A stretch of 64,000 nucleotides of DNA from Luzula sylvatica (GCA_946800325.1 OX326958.1:27630914-27694913), one strand, 5' to 3'. Positions 33,892 through 44,815 are shown, numbered from the stretch's first letter. Notes: generated by a model not told the origin, from the sequence alone. Program-made: numbers and translations.

Positions 33892-36800
33892 ATGTTATTC
33901 AACTTCATCTCAATTTTGTGTTGGAATGTGAGAGGAATTGGCAAGAAAAAGAAAAGGAAAGAAATTAAAAACTTGGCAAGAGATGCTAAGTGCAACATAA
34001 TTTGCTTCCAAGAAACAAAGTTAAATGACCCAAACTTTTTTGACATGAAAAGAACTTGTCAAAGTAATATAAGAAATGTAACTTTCAAAAATTCAAATGG
34101 ATCAAAAGGAGGAATAATGACAGCTTGGTCAAATGATTTTGAACTTATAACAACAACTCAAAATGAATTCTCTCTAAACACATTATTTTCGCTTAAAAAT
34201 GGATATCAATTTCTCTTGTCGAATATTTATGGACCAACGGACGAGAATAAAAAACAAGATTTCTTTAGAAAAATAGTGAATATTAATAGTCAAAATGTAC
34301 CATGGATTTTAGTAGGAGATTTCAATGCAATAAGAACAATTAGTGAATCAACAGGAAATGGCCACACATATGCAAACATACTAGAATTCAACCATCTAAT
34401 AAACACCTTGCAATTAGAAGAAATCCCCCTAATAGGAAGAAAATATACGTGGTCAAGTAAGAGGGAAGACCCTACTTACTCAAAACTAGACCGAGTCTTA
34501 TTATCGCAAAATATAGTAAACGCTAATATAATCCCATCTCTAAAAGACCTACCACACACCACTTCCGACCACGTACCTCTCAAACTAATGTTGGAAGTGC
34601 CAAAACAAAATATGGTCTCATCCATACACACTTTTGAAAGAAAATGGCTAAATAACCAAGTCGCATCCCAAATATTCTCAGATTTTTGGAAAAACAAGAA
34701 ACTAAGTAACGATCCGGCTAAAAATTATGTTTATAAAACTACAAAAATATGTTCCGAACTAAAAAAATGGGAAAGAGAAAGATCCGAAATAGAGAAACAA
34801 CTAAAGGAAAATACTCTAACTACGATGCAATTACTAGAAAAAATGCAAGAAACAAGAAAACTTACGCGGAATGAAACAAGAACAAAAATAGAACTTACGG
34901 TAAAGGCAAAAGAAATAGCCGACGCGGAAGAAACGATGTGGCAACAAAGATCGTCTAGTACGTGGTTAAAACTAGGGGATAAAAATACGGCATACTTCCA
35001 TGCGATGGCAACCTCTAAGAGAAATAGAAACTTCATCTCGAATATCAATTTTGAAGATCAAAATTACGACTCAACAAAAGACATAATAGAGATATTCTAT
35101 CAATACTATAAAAATTCCTTGGGTCAAGAAAGCAACTCAAACCACTTGTGGAACCCGACTATGTTATATCCGCAAACACAAAATTTGGCCGAATTTCAAC
35201 ACTTAACCGCTCCATTCTTAGAGGAGGAAATTAAAGGGATAATAATGGATATCCAAAGAGGAAAGTCCTCGGGACCCGACGGGCTCTCTATTGAATTCGT
35301 AAGAAAATATTGGAATGAAATGAAAGGTGACCTAATGCAAATCATAAATGCATTTCACCAAAACAAACTTAACCTCAAAATCTTAAACAAGGCATCTATC
35401 ACATTAGTCCCAAAGAAAACAACGGCCTCCAAACCACAAGACTATAGGCCTATTAGTGTGATTGCGATGCCAATTAAAATACTCACTAAGGCATTAGCCG
35501 CAAGATTACAACCAATATTACCAAATCTTATACACTCCAATCAAACGGCATTTATTAAAAAGAGATCAATAATAGACTCTTACGCCTTAGCAAAAGAGCT
35601 AACAAATTACTATGAGAAAAAAAAGATCCCCACTATTATACTTAAAATTGATTTTACAAAAGCGTTCGATAACGTTTCGTGGGATTACCTAAATCGATTA
35701 ATGCAAGGAAGAAAATTCCCAAATAAATGGCTATTATGGATAAAAGAAATACTACAATCCTCTAGCTCATCCATAAAGGCAAACGGGTCAAACTCGGCCT
35801 TTTTCGACCACAAAAAAGGACTCCGCCAAGGAGATCCACTATCGCCATTGCTATTTGATCTAGCCGTAGACACTCTTCAACAAATATTTAGAGTCCTTGA
35901 ACCAAAAATGAACAAAATAACGAACTTTCATACCCCGGTTTTGCAATTTGCGGATGACACACTCATCTTTATCGAAGCAAATGCAAAAAACATTGAATGG
36001 GCATCAAAGGCCCTAGAATTATTCAAAGAAATTTCGGGCCTCTCGATTAATTGGGAAAAAACAACCTTCTCAACGATCTCAATCCCACAAGATTATGATC
36101 GGCAAATAATCTCCATCCTTAAATGTCCAAAAAAAGAACTACCAATAAAATATTTAGGAATATCCCTAACAAACAAAAAGCCGAAAAGAGAAAGTTTCAT
36201 TCCTCTAATAAATAACATCCAACAAAGAATAGCGGGTTGGAAAGGCAAGTTATTGTCCTTTGGAGGAAGACTCGTCTTGGTTCAAGCGACCCTAAATGCA
36301 ATGCCTATTTATGCTATGCAAGCAATGAAAATGCCTATAGGAGTGGTAAAGGAAATTGAAAAAATGATAAGAAATTTTCTTTGGAATGGTGGAAAAGAGC
36401 ATAAAGCGGGAAAAAATCTAGTAAATTGGGAAACGGTTTGCCTACCAAAAAAGAATGGAGGATTAGGCATTCCAAACATCCAACTCCAAAACAAGGCGCT
36501 ACTCCAAAAATTCCTTTGGAAAATTGACAACTTCAAAGAAGATGCATGGAGTAAATGCCTCCTACATCTATATGGAGTACAAGATTCGAACCAATTACAA
36601 AATATCCCCGTATTAAAAAGATCAACATTGATAAAAGAGTTAATAGCCGAGTTACCTTGCTATAATACGTCAACTCAAAGAAACAACGACTCTCAAATTA
36701 AATGGAAATGGACAAAAGATGGAAACTTCACCGTCAAGTCCGCTTACCAATTCCTCGCAAACCCGGGAGTATCAAATGTATGGCAAAATATGATATGGAA

Positions 36801-37236
36801 AACTAGAGCCCCGTCAAGAGTAAGATTCTTCTTGTGGGTAACAATGCACAATAAACTAAACACCTCCGATAATTTACAAAAAAAGAATTGCCCGAATAAC
36901 CCCATGTGCCCCCTATGTAATGATAAGCTAGAAACGAGAGAACACTTATTTAATGAGTGCACGTACACTAAACAAACTTGGGATATCATCATGGCACAAT
37001 GTAAGCCACCGGTACAAATAATACCCCAAGCACAACCTTTCGAGAGTTGGGCACTATCAAGAACATGTCTCACTAAACCGCAGAAGAAAACATGGGACAC
37101 GTTATGGGCGGCACTAATATGGAACATATGGAAGGAAAGAAACGCGCGAATCTTCAGAAAAGAGGGTAAGCAACCCATATTGGTGGGACCGCTAATAATC
37201 GAAGAAACTCAAACATGGTCCAAAATACCAAATTAG
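33892..37236 (+). CDS. LINE-A ORF2: endonuclease-reverse transcriptase
   Basis: 1114 aa. The AP-type endonuclease is at about 1-235 (LCWNVRGIG, ILVGDFNAIR, YSKLDRVLLS, TSDHVPLKL). Reverse transcriptase is at about 460-740, with GKSSGPDGL, KIDFTKAFDNVSW, GLRQGDPLSPLLF and FADD at about 686 in place of the common YADD. The zinc-binding RVT domain is near 970-1035 (CPLCNDKLETREHLFNEC) and the tail reads WNIWKERNARIF. It ends without an RNase H domain, unlike LINE-I. ORF2 lies 57 bp after ORF1 in the same frame, with stops between. No lesions seen, so it may be competent if Phe is tolerated in the catalytic box. Confidence 0.93.
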   Translation: MLFNFISILCWNVRGIGKKKKRKEIKNLARDAKCNIICFQETKLNDPNFFDMKRTCQSNIRNVTFKNSNGSKGGIMTAWSNDFELITTTQNEFSLNTLFSLKNGYQFLLSNIYGPTDENKKQDFFRKIVNINSQNVPWILVGDFNAIRTISESTGNGHTYANILEFNHLINTLQLEEIPLIGRKYTWSSKREDPTYSKLDRVLLSQNIVNANIIPSLKDLPHTTSDHVPLKLMLEVPKQNMVSSIHTFERKWLNNQVASQIFSDFWKNKKLSNDPAKNYVYKTTKICSELKKWERERSEIEKQLKENTLTTMQLLEKMQETRKLTRNETRTKIELTVKAKEIADAEETMWQQRSSSTWLKLGDKNTAYFHAMATSKRNRNFISNINFEDQNYDSTKDIIEIFYQYYKNSLGQESNSNHLWNPTMLYPQTQNLAEFQHLTAPFLEEEIKGIIMDIQRGKSSGPDGLSIEFVRKYWNEMKGDLMQIINAFHQNKLNLKILNKASITLVPKKTTASKPQDYRPISVIAMPIKILTKALAARLQPILPNLIHSNQTAFIKKRSIIDSYALAKELTNYYEKKKIPTIILKIDFTKAFDNVSWDYLNRLMQGRKFPNKWLLWIKEILQSSSSSIKANGSNSAFFDHKKGLRQGDPLSPLLFDLAVDTLQQIFRVLEPKMNKITNFHTPVLQFADDTLIFIEANAKNIEWASKALELFKEISGLSINWEKTTFSTISIPQDYDRQIISILKCPKKELPIKYLGISLTNKKPKRESFIPLINNIQQRIAGWKGKLLSFGGRLVLVQATLNAMPIYAMQAMKMPIGVVKEIEKMIRNFLWNGGKEHKAGKNLVNWETVCLPKKNGGLGIPNIQLQNKALLQKFLWKIDNFKEDAWSKCLLHLYGVQDSNQLQNIPVLKRSTLIKELIAELPCYNTSTQRNNDSQIKWKWTKDGNFTVKSAYQFLANPGVSNVWQNMIWKTRAPSRVRFFLWVTMHNKLNTSDNLQKKNCPNNPMCPLCNDKLETREHLFNECTYTKQTWDIIMAQCKPPVQIIPQAQPFESWALSRTCLTKPQKKTWDTLWAALIWNIWKERNARIFRKEGKQPILVGPLIIEETQTWSKIPN

Positions 37237-37391
37237 CAAATTTTTACGTCAAGAAGAAATGATTATTTAGAAGGAGAGCGGGAGATATCACAACTAAAAA
37301 AGGATTAATGTACTGTATAATGTATTGTAAAATTATTTTTATTATTAATACAAAACAAGGTAGGCTTTTGGCCTTCCTAATTCAAAAAAAA

Positions 37392-37439
37392 ACAAAAGCT
37401 CTTCCCTCCTTCATTTTCAGCTCCGTTGATGGTATTATT
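37392..37439. repeat. Stacked right borders: LINE-A TSD, LINE-B 5' end, LINE-B TSD
   Basis: 37392-37406 is the right copy of the LINE-A duplication. 37407-37423 is the interrupted 5' end of LINE-B, with its ORF1 ATG on the minus strand at 37412-37414. 37424-37439 is the right copy of the LINE-B duplication. Confidence 0.9.
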
Positions 37440-37490
37440 GAATGCGACAATGTCCCGAGATAAGTGACTCGAATCCGTTGACTAGTGGAA
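37440..37490 (-). pseudogene. LINE-C endonuclease remnant beyond the nest
   Basis: On the minus strand the sequence running into 37439 encodes DIVAFNNTI, which continues across the empty site to NDLLLREVD at 25098. Homology fades within about 50 bp. Confidence 0.55.
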
Positions 37491-37573
37491 TCATAATTTG
37501 CTCTTGTTGTTGCAACGAGAGAAGTGTCCGATGTCCATTTCTTTTTCAACAATTGTTGTTTATTTTAACGTAG

Positions 37574-37981
37574 TTGTTTTTTTTTTTTCGAAACGCAATG
37601 ACGAATTACGAGAAAAAACAAGTGTTAGAGTTTACACATCTAGTTGAAACCGAGGAGATCGAAACGGACAACGGACTTAATCAACTCGACACTTTGCGGT
37701 GTGCCGGTGAAACAAGGTGGAGTTCTCATTTCCAATCAATTTGTTGTTTGATTAGATTATTTGGTCCGACCTGTCGACTTCTTCGCTTCCAGTTTCGACG
37801 GCGGCGATCGAACGCGTCAAGACGAGGCTTCGTAATATAATGGATGATGATTTTAACAAACTATTTGGTTGTGTATACCGAGAAAGAGATTGCCGAATGT
37901 TTCTCGACGGACAAGATAATAGACGACTTTGATATGATGCAAACAAGACGTGTTCCTTTTCGTCTTTATAATACTTTTTAA
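37574..37981 (+). pseudogene. hAT-family transposase fragment (TTF-type), broken
   Basis: The first frame (to about 37790) reads LNQLDTLRCAGETRWSSHFQSI, the conserved centre of plant TTF-type hAT transposases. After a frame change come ERVKTRLRNIMDDDF and then, in another frame, VVYTEKEIAECFSTDKIIDDF and MQTRRVPF, the C-terminal dimerisation segment. At least two frameshifts; catalytic N-terminal part absent. Not functional. Confidence 0.7.
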
Positions 37982-38087
37982 TTAGTATATTTTGATTGTT
38001 CGTTGTAAATTAATGTTATGTATTTTGTATGTTTTGTACGACATATTAAAATTAGCTAATTAAAGTACTATATCAATCCCCCCCCCC

Positions 38088-38142
<55 letters not shown>

Positions 38143-38326
38143 ACACACACACACCCAAGATTAATTGCTGGTTCCGTCCCTGCTGACACGTTATGTATTT
38201 GTATGTTTTGTATGACGTATTTTATAATTAAAAAATGATTAAAATTAGCTAATTAAAGTACAATGTCTATTTCGGCCTCCCTAAGATTAATTGCTAGTTC
38301 CGTCCTCCTGACAAGTATCTAGTATC
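37982..38326. repeat. (C)27-(CA)n tract and short tandem duplication
   Basis: 38078-38104 is a run of 27 C, followed by about 23 CA units to 38151. Sequence on both sides (attagctaattaaagta... and gattaattgctggttccgtcc) is repeated once more at about 38185-38310, so the stretch is an imperfect tandem duplication. No gene. Confidence 0.7.
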
Positions 38327-38356
38327 TAGTTTGAAAGTAACCATGTGGTAGAATAT

Positions 38357-38439
38357 AAGATATTGGAGGAAACCAAACTAGCTCATGTGTTCAGCACTGC
38401 CTTCTACCGAGCCATTAGTTTGGTTCCCGCCAATTCTTA
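38357..38439 (-). ncRNA. miRNA-precursor-like hairpin H1, copy B
   Basis: Arms 38357-38381 and 38415-38439 pair as in copy A; the loop differs slightly. Confidence 0.5.
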
Positions 38440-38503
38440 AATCCAACCAGGTTTAGATTTTATTTCTTGAGAACGAAACCCAATGTGTTGAGTTAGCGAA
38501 GGT

Positions 38504-38583
38504 AAGATATTGGAGGAAACTGAGCCCGCGGTGTTTGTAACAATTTTCACAACCAAGGATTCAGTTTCTTCCAATTCTCACTT
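38504..38583 (-). ncRNA. miRNA-precursor-like hairpin H2, copy B
   Basis: The 5' region aagatattggaggaaactgag pairs imperfectly with the segment ending near 38583. It corresponds to H2 of copy A. Confidence 0.45.
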
Positions 38584-38614
38584 TCAAAAGCACAATATCG
38601 TTGCAAAATGTTAT

Positions 38615-38724
38615 GGTTGAACATTAGATATTGGAGGAAACCAAACTTATAATATGCACACATATATAAGATATACAATAGTGCAATTCGGCAAATTTGG
38701 TCCCTTCCAATCCTAACATTCGAC
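38615..38724 (-). ncRNA. miRNA-precursor-like hairpin H3, copy B
   Basis: Long stem as in copy A (ggttgaacattagatattgg against the complement of 38690-38724). Confidence 0.52.
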
Positions 38725-38811
38725 CTTCGAATCAAGGGGTAATATTATGAGAGAAGGTTAACAATGAAATGAGAGATTTGTGTGTTTGAATGGGGATTGA
38801 GGGGGTTTGTT

Positions 38812-38823
38812 TATATAGGGAGG
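38812..38823 (-). promoter_or_regulatory. TATA box, copy B
   Basis: ccctatataaac on the minus strand, same position relative to H3 as in copy A. Confidence 0.5.
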
Positions 38824-39248
38824 AAGTGGTCTTTGTCATGCCAAATTCATGACCCTTGGTAGGCATGGCAGGTGTGACTCTCTCTCTCTCTTCTTCTTTT
38901 TTTGCAGAGTTTCTGTAAACTTCATTAGTAAAGATTTTTGGTCTAAAAATGTGTAAAAAAGAATGCATTAGAGGAAAGTCATGATTTTATCATCCATTTT
39001 ACACGAGAAAGAACATACTAGAAGACGGTCACGAGTTTTTCATTTTACATTTTACACGAGAAAGAACATACTAGAAGACGGTCACGCGCTTTGCATTTTA
39101 CAAGAGCAATACAGAGCATGCATCTTTTATTTGAATAAAGCAAGCACAATATAAATTGATTAATTTAATTCTATAAATTGCGACGAGAAATTATAAATTA
39201 TAAATAACCTTAATTGTAACATAAAACTCACTCAACTATCTGGAGCAT

Positions 39249-39363
39249 AGAAGGATGGTTGAAAGTGAGAATTGGAAGAAACTAACCTAAAATTATAAAA
39301 GAGCCAATTTTGCTCACTATAATCTAGTTTGGTTTCTTCCAATGTCTTACATTCAATCCTTCT
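39249..39363. ncRNA. miRNA-precursor-like hairpin H4, copy B
   Basis: Arms around gaattggaagaaactaacc and ggtttcttccaatgtcttac; about 35 paired positions, as in copy A. Confidence 0.42.
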
Positions 39364-39391
39364 TTGTATAAGAAACTTCGAACTTGGGTAA

Positions 39392-39485
39392 TTTGAATGT
39401 GAGAATAAGATGAATCCGAATCCTCACAATGACATCCATTAATCACTATTTGCAAAGCTTCAGTTTCATCTAATATCTTATTTTC
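39392..39485. ncRNA. miRNA-precursor-like hairpin H5, copy B
   Basis: tgtgagaataagatgaatcc pairs imperfectly with the segment near 39458-39485. It lies about 30 bp after H4, the arrangement before LINE-I split copy A. Confidence 0.4.
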
Positions 39486-39795
39486 AAAAACTCAAAAGAA
39501 CATTTTTGAATGATGTACCAAAGAATGCGTGAGATAGTTTCGTTCCGTCAAAGTTCTTTCGAAAGATGCAAAGTGACAACTATATAGATATAAAAATTAA
39601 AGAATTTAATTCAACCATGATAAATAAGTACTCAATTCTTGGTCACAAACACACATTTGAGTACATGAAATAGTAATATTATAACAAATATATATTATTT
39701 TTCTTTTTTCGAGGCATAACCATGCATGTTGATTTATACATAAAAAAAAGACTATTTCTTCGAAGTCAACAGTCTAGACAAACCCTCTCTCCATT

Positions 39796-41139
39796 TTAAG
39801 CAGCAAGGACGATAATCACAATAAGCAGTACCACCCCAAATATTACCAGTAACAAGCACATCTACAATAATCAAAATTAACAAAATTCGAATCTCAAAAA
39901 CTCAAATCAAACGAAACAATAAAAATCAAAATATATATACCAAAGAGGACGAAGACTTCTGAGACTTGGCAGCATTGACAAGTTGAGTCCTCGCTTGTTT
40001 CGTCGCAGACACAGAGTTCTCTATATGCGAGTCTATATCATCTGTGTAACATTATATTAAACACCGTTATTAATAATTATTTTATTTAATAATATGATGT
40101 ATAATTAGCATTAGCATACCAATCGTGATGCCTTGGTCATGCACGAGAACGGCGAGGTCCTTGAAAATTTCGCTGACTTCACCGATCTGTTGCTGAATTT
40201 CCTGAATGCCTTGATCTCTCTCCTCTATAACCGCTTCGTTATAAACAATTTCATTGTCCAAATTAAACATTTCTTGTCTTCTTGCTTGAACCAAGGCTTG
40301 GTGCTCCGAAGAATATGAACCGCCATTGTTATTGCTCTCCATCTCACCCGCATTATAACTGCATGCACCAAAATTATTTACATTTTGTTAAAATTAAATA
40401 ATATAAAGATCTAACTACCTAGAGGGAAGGGAGATGAAAGGGGCGTAAGCCGATTCTCTCTCTACGCCAAGGCGTTGTGCTTTTTGAAATTCTTTTAACA
40501 CCGCTTGAAAATCTTTTGCCAATTTTGCATCTGCTATTTTTTTGTTTGCCTGCAATCAATTCAATTCGATTCGATTTCATCTCTTTGGATCGTTAGAAAA
40601 GAAAAAGAAAGAAAAAAGAGAATTAATGGAAGCACTCACGCTGACTTCGGCGCGGTGATCAGCGTCGCTGGCTTGTTTTAGCTTATCTGATGTTTCTTTT
40701 ACCAATTGTGTTATATACGCTCTTGTCTTGTGCCTGTAATGCAAAATGGATCTTTAATTTCAGTTTATTTTGATATATTCAAGTGTTAATCAAACCAGAA
40801 TGGACCAATTTTCCCAATTTCCCTTATTTCTTTCCAATTTAAAGAACAAAAATTCCTTCTTCCAATTCCCCAGTTTGATTTAAAAAATAGTAAATAAAAA
40901 AAATAGAAAGAAGGAAGCGAGGCATACAATCGTTCTCTGAGATCAGGGGTATCCTTTGGCGTGCCAAGCGAATTAACCAGCCTTTGGAAGGTCGCGACGG
41001 AGGTATTGATCTGAAAAACACCAGCTGCCACCGCCTGAGACGGCGTCTGCGACGAGGAAGCTCCGCCACCAACTCTTTTCCTCTGTCCTAGAGGCGGCGC
41101 CGCCGCAATTCTTCCGGCTTCGAGATCTTGAAAACTCAT
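39796..41139 (-). CDS. Qa-SNARE syntaxin, SYP2 family (SYP22/VAM3-like)
   Basis: Qa-SNARE of the prevacuolar/vacuolar membrane that drives vesicle fusion. Six exons on the minus strand: 41139-40928, 40733-40640, 40549-40419, 40358-40120, 40041-39941, 39861-39796, all GT-AG and joining in one frame, 280 aa (Arabidopsis SYP22 is 268). The N-terminus [10 protein letters not shown] and [21 protein letters not shown] are typical of the family. An Habc-like region includes [18 protein letters not shown] and [20 protein letters not shown]. The SNARE motif (about 185-250) has [21 protein letters not shown] and [12 protein letters not shown]. The C-terminal anchor is [13 protein letters not shown] followed by IVIIVLAA. 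An Ala/Pro/Arg-rich insert at residues 10-40 is longer than usual. It could be SYP21, SYP22 or SYP23; the clade is not resolved by eye. Confidence 0.92.
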
Positions 41140-41148
41140 CCTTCAAGC

Positions 41149-41173
41149 AATCAATCAATCAATCAATCAATCA
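41149..41173. repeat. (AATC)n microsatellite in the syntaxin 5' UTR
   Basis: About six tetranucleotide units directly upstream of the syntaxin ATG. Confidence 0.85.
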
Positions 41174-41439
41174 CTTGCTTTGCTTGCTTCGCAGAAGAGA
41201 AGAAGCAAGGGTTTGGGAGTGGAGGAGGGAGGGTTTCGCTGTGGTTAGGTGGTCCGGAGAAATGGAAGGATAGAAGGAGAAGCAATGAATGATTAGCTTG
41301 CGGGAAGGAAGAGAGGAAAGGGAAGTACCAAGTAAAACGACTCGACGGCTCCGCGGTAATTGATAGTGTTCTTTTTTATATTCTTGTTCTCTCCATTTAG
41401 AGAAGAATGGAGATGAACGTCCACCCAATATATACAAAT

Positions 41440-42712
41440 TTACGAATTAATAAAATAAATAATAAATAATAAATGTCATTGCAATTCTTAATAATTTAAT
41501 TATTTCAAAAAAATTCATCATATTTTCAAACATTTAAATTTATATATATAATACGCTATTCGAATAAATACTTTATAAAATCAGTAACAAATAACTTATA
41601 ATAAATTAAATATTATTTTATTAATAATAAATTATGTTATTATGTTAATTATACCATTGATCATAACATTTACAAGGGACGAATGGAAGTAAAAATATAT
41701 AGGAAGGATTTTCTTAGTAGGCCAATTTTCATATGTATCCTTATAAAATCTCATAATTGTACGTAAACCCAGCAAAACGTGAAATATCATAAATACCCCT
41801 ACAAACTACTAAAATTTCATGGATACCTTTTTTATTAGATTTCGGTTAGTTATTTATTAAAATTATCGTTAATTTTTGCTTTTCCGATTTTACTCCTTAT
41901 ATAAATATGAAATAATATTTATGTTGAAAAAATCGAAAAAACATCAATTAGCGGTAATCTTAGAGAATAATCAACCATAATCTAACAAAAAAGACATATG
42001 TGAAATTTTAATAGTTTTGCAGAGATATTCATGATATTTCACGTTTTGTTGGGGTATACGTGAAATTGTAGGGGTTTGGTAGGGGTATATACGAAATTTG
42101 ACTTTTTTGGTATTAATAATTGTGTTTTTTTTTTTTAATATTCAAAATTTTAAGGGTTTCTGAAAAATTACCTTGAAACTATTTAAGCAGTCTAACTCTG
42201 ACTTTGACTGAGCGAGTGAGTATTACTAATTAATAATTAGTGGCATGTCACGAATGATTAAGGCAGTAATGAAAATAAAAATATAAACAGGGAAGAGTGA
42301 ATTAAAAAGTCCGTGTGGCTGGACAAAAATTGATTAAATAAACAGAATTAATCAATTATTACGTTACCAGCTAGCTCGGTAGCCACTGGACTGGCACTGG
42401 ACTGCGCTGGCTGGGATATTGGACCACTGGCGTAGTGCGTACAGCTCTCTCTCATTCCATTGTTTAAGCAGGAAACAGGCACTTTTCAATTTTATTTTAA
42501 TCTACCGATTTATTTTGCTTTTGCAGGATTTATGCTTCGGTTTTCGATTTTGTTCCAGGGACCGCTCGAGATTTTTGAAAAGTGCGAGCGCGTGTATATA
42601 TATATATATATATATATATAGATGGTTCTGTTGAAATCTTATTTTGAGTTCGAATTTTGATCATAGATTAAAAATTGATGAACGACTGATATTATTCAAA
42701 ATCTATATAATA
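41440..42712. other. Syntaxin upstream region with a foldback element
   Basis: AT-rich, no gene. About 41732-41930 and 41935-42106 are imperfect reverse complements (cgtgaaatatcataaatacc on the left; its partner reads tattcatgatatttcacg on the right), making a foldback of about 375 bp. A (TA)n run lies at 42595-42620. A frame at 42419-42634 has no recognisable domain. Confidence 0.55.
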
Positions 42713-44062
42713 CTAGTTTTATTCCCGCACAATTGCGCGGGACAACATGCATATTTATTGACATTTTTTTAAATAATTTATTTAAATAGAATTATCGCGC
42801 ATGCGTTTAAACTAAACTAATTTAATCATGATATATTTGGAAATATCATGATGTCAATAGATCATAAGGTTCATGAAATTAGTCTATCACGAACATTATT
42901 TTATGATATGATTTGTTCAAATAGCATTTGCGTGGGTGTTTTTAAACTCGATTAATATAATCATGACATATTCGGAAATATATTTGATGCCAATAGATAC
43001 ATTAAACAAAATTTCATACAAACCTTTGCGAAATGAGTAAATAAAAAAAAGGCCAAAATCGAAAAAGGGTAAAAAATGAGGTAAAAAAAACTCACAAAAT
43101 TTCTATGAATATAACTATCACATGACAAATTATAGTTACTTTCTATGAAAACTCGCATAAATTTGAGCTTGCAAAATTTCATACATACTCGTGCGAAATG
43201 AGCAAAAAAAATTGGATATAAAAAAAAGATCAAAATCAAAAAATAAGGAAAAATAAGGTCGAATAAAAATTACAAAAAAAAAAGCTCAAAATTGGAAAAA
43301 GAGACTAAATTGAAAAACTACCACCTTCCACGTGTCAATATCTTGTGAAGGTGACAGCATTATAGTTACATACATACCCGAGCGAAATGAGCAAATAAAA
43401 AAAAAATTGGATATCAAAAAAAGGACCAAAATCGAAAAAGTAGGAAAATAAGGTCAAATAAAAATTACAAAAAAAAGAGCACAAAATTGGAAAAAAAAAG
43501 GGGGGCTAAATTGAAAAACTACCCCCTTCCACGTGTCAATATCTTAAAAAATTTGGAAATAAAAAAGGACTAAAATCGAAAAAGGAAAAAAAATGAGATA
43601 AAAAAAAATTACAAAAAAAAACTCACAAAATTTCTATAAATATAACTGTCACAAGACAAATTATAGTTACTTTCTATGAAAATTCGCATAAATTTGAGCT
43701 TACAAAATTTCATACATACCCGTGCGAAATGAGCAAATAAAAAAAAAATTGGATATCAAAAAAAGGACCAAAATCGAAAAAGAAAGCAAAATAAGGTCAA
43801 ATAAAAAATACAAAAAAAAGAAGCTCAAAATTGAAAAAAAGGGCTAAATTGAAAAACTACCCCCTTCCACGTGTCAATATCTTGTGAAGGGGGTAGCATT
43901 ATAGTTACATACATACCCGTGAGAAATGAGCAAATAAAAAAAAAATTGAATATAAAAAAAAAAGACCAAAATCGAAAAAGGAGAAAAAATAAGGTCAAAT
44001 AAAAATTACAAAAAAAAACCCCCTCAAAATTGGACAAAAGAAAAGGGGCTAAATTGAAAAAC
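42713..44062 (-). mobile_element. Helitron-like element with internal direct repeats
   Basis: Read on the minus strand it ends with a GC hairpin (cccgcgcaattgtgcggg, 42724-42741), a short spacer and ctag followed by t (42713-42716), a Helitron-type 3' end. Inside are several imperfect copies of a unit with cttccacgtgtcaatatctt and gaaatgagcaaataaaaaa (near 43180, 43325, 43390, 43525, 43715, 43865, 43925). The 5' end is not certain; I place it where the repeats stop. No Rep/helicase frame, so non-autonomous. Confidence 0.5.
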
Positions 44063-44074
44063 TACCCCCTTCCA

Positions 44075-44290
44075 CTAGGGATGTCAATGGGGTGGGGAAT
44101 CCCCATCCCCGTGGGGACCGGACCCGAATGGGACGGGGAATCCCCGATTATTTGCCCCGCAGGGTGGGGATGGGGTGAGGAGTTTGCCCCGGATGCGGGG
44201 ATGGGGTGGGTATGGGGATAGATAGCCCCGCCCCACAGGTTATCCTGCCCCGTGCCCCACGGGTTATCCCGTCACATGCGTCGCGGAGCC
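44075..44290. repeat. GC-rich tagggatgtcaatgggg-type repeat
   Basis: Starts tagggatgtcaatggggtgg and continues with alternating cccc/gggg blocks up to about 44290. The start resembles termini of common plant hAT-type non-autonomous repeats. No partner terminus was found, so it may be truncated. Confidence 0.4.
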
Positions 44291-44765
44291 CCGAATTTAA
44301 AATTATAAATATATTTTTAAATTATAAATTGTTAGTTTAAAAAATTCTAAGTTTGTACTTGTCCTTTTAAAAAATTATAAATTATATCTTATCCTTTAAA
44401 ATTTTATTTTATATCTTTTTACTTTCCATATTATTGATAATTTCTATATTATCAATTTTTCAATTTACATTATTTCTGTTTCTTTCCTCTATTGACTTTT
44501 CTCATAAACCCTAACATCCCTAATTAGTTTACAGTTTTCTTCTTTATACAGAGGTTTGAATGTGAGTAAATTTTTCATGATTATTTTTTTTAAATTGGAA
44601 TTTGAATAAATATAGATATGACTAAGTTGTTTGGGATTTATGTTTATCATAATAATCATGAAATTTTGTGCACATCACTAAATAGAAAAATCTCATTGTC
44701 AATTCAATGATAAAAAAAAATTAAGTACCAAATTTTTTGTACTTAATTAAGTAGGTTAGGCTCTC

Positions 44766-44815
<50 letters not shown>

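Larger units (their letters stand above)
31272..37391 (+). mobile_element. LINE-A: full-length LINE with open ORFs, nested in LINE-B
   Basis: A 6.1-kb plus-strand LINE with a perfect 15-bp duplication. It begins gagaaacaacac, has a 25-base leader, ORF1, a 57-base spacer, ORF2, a 3' UTR of about 150 bases and a short A tail ending at 37391. The terminal attcaaaaaaa resembles the LINE-B 3' end, so both belong to one family. It is the youngest element of the nest. Confidence 0.93.
25115..37423 (-). mobile_element. LINE-B, split by LINE-A
   Basis: A minus-strand LINE lying in LINE-C, bounded by a 16-bp perfect duplication. Its 3' end is the short A tail at 25115-25121. Its body is 25115-31271 plus 37407-37423 once LINE-A (31272-37391) and one copy of LINE-A's 15-bp duplication (37392-37406) are set aside. 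The 5' leader is only nine bases before the ORF1 ATG at 37414. Both ORFs carry frameshifts, so it is inactive. Confidence 0.9.
38327..39685. repeat. Duplicated segment, copy B (uninterrupted)
   Basis: Homologous to 11917-12970 joined to 19847-20177. Five hairpins and the minus-strand TATA box are retained in the same order and spacing. It shows the pre-insertion site of LINE-I (single aacttgggt near 39380-39389). No protein-coding frame is supported. Confidence 0.9.

Noticed and set aside
44030..44221. Gly/Pro/Trp-rich frame
   Set aside because: Generated by the GC-rich repeat.
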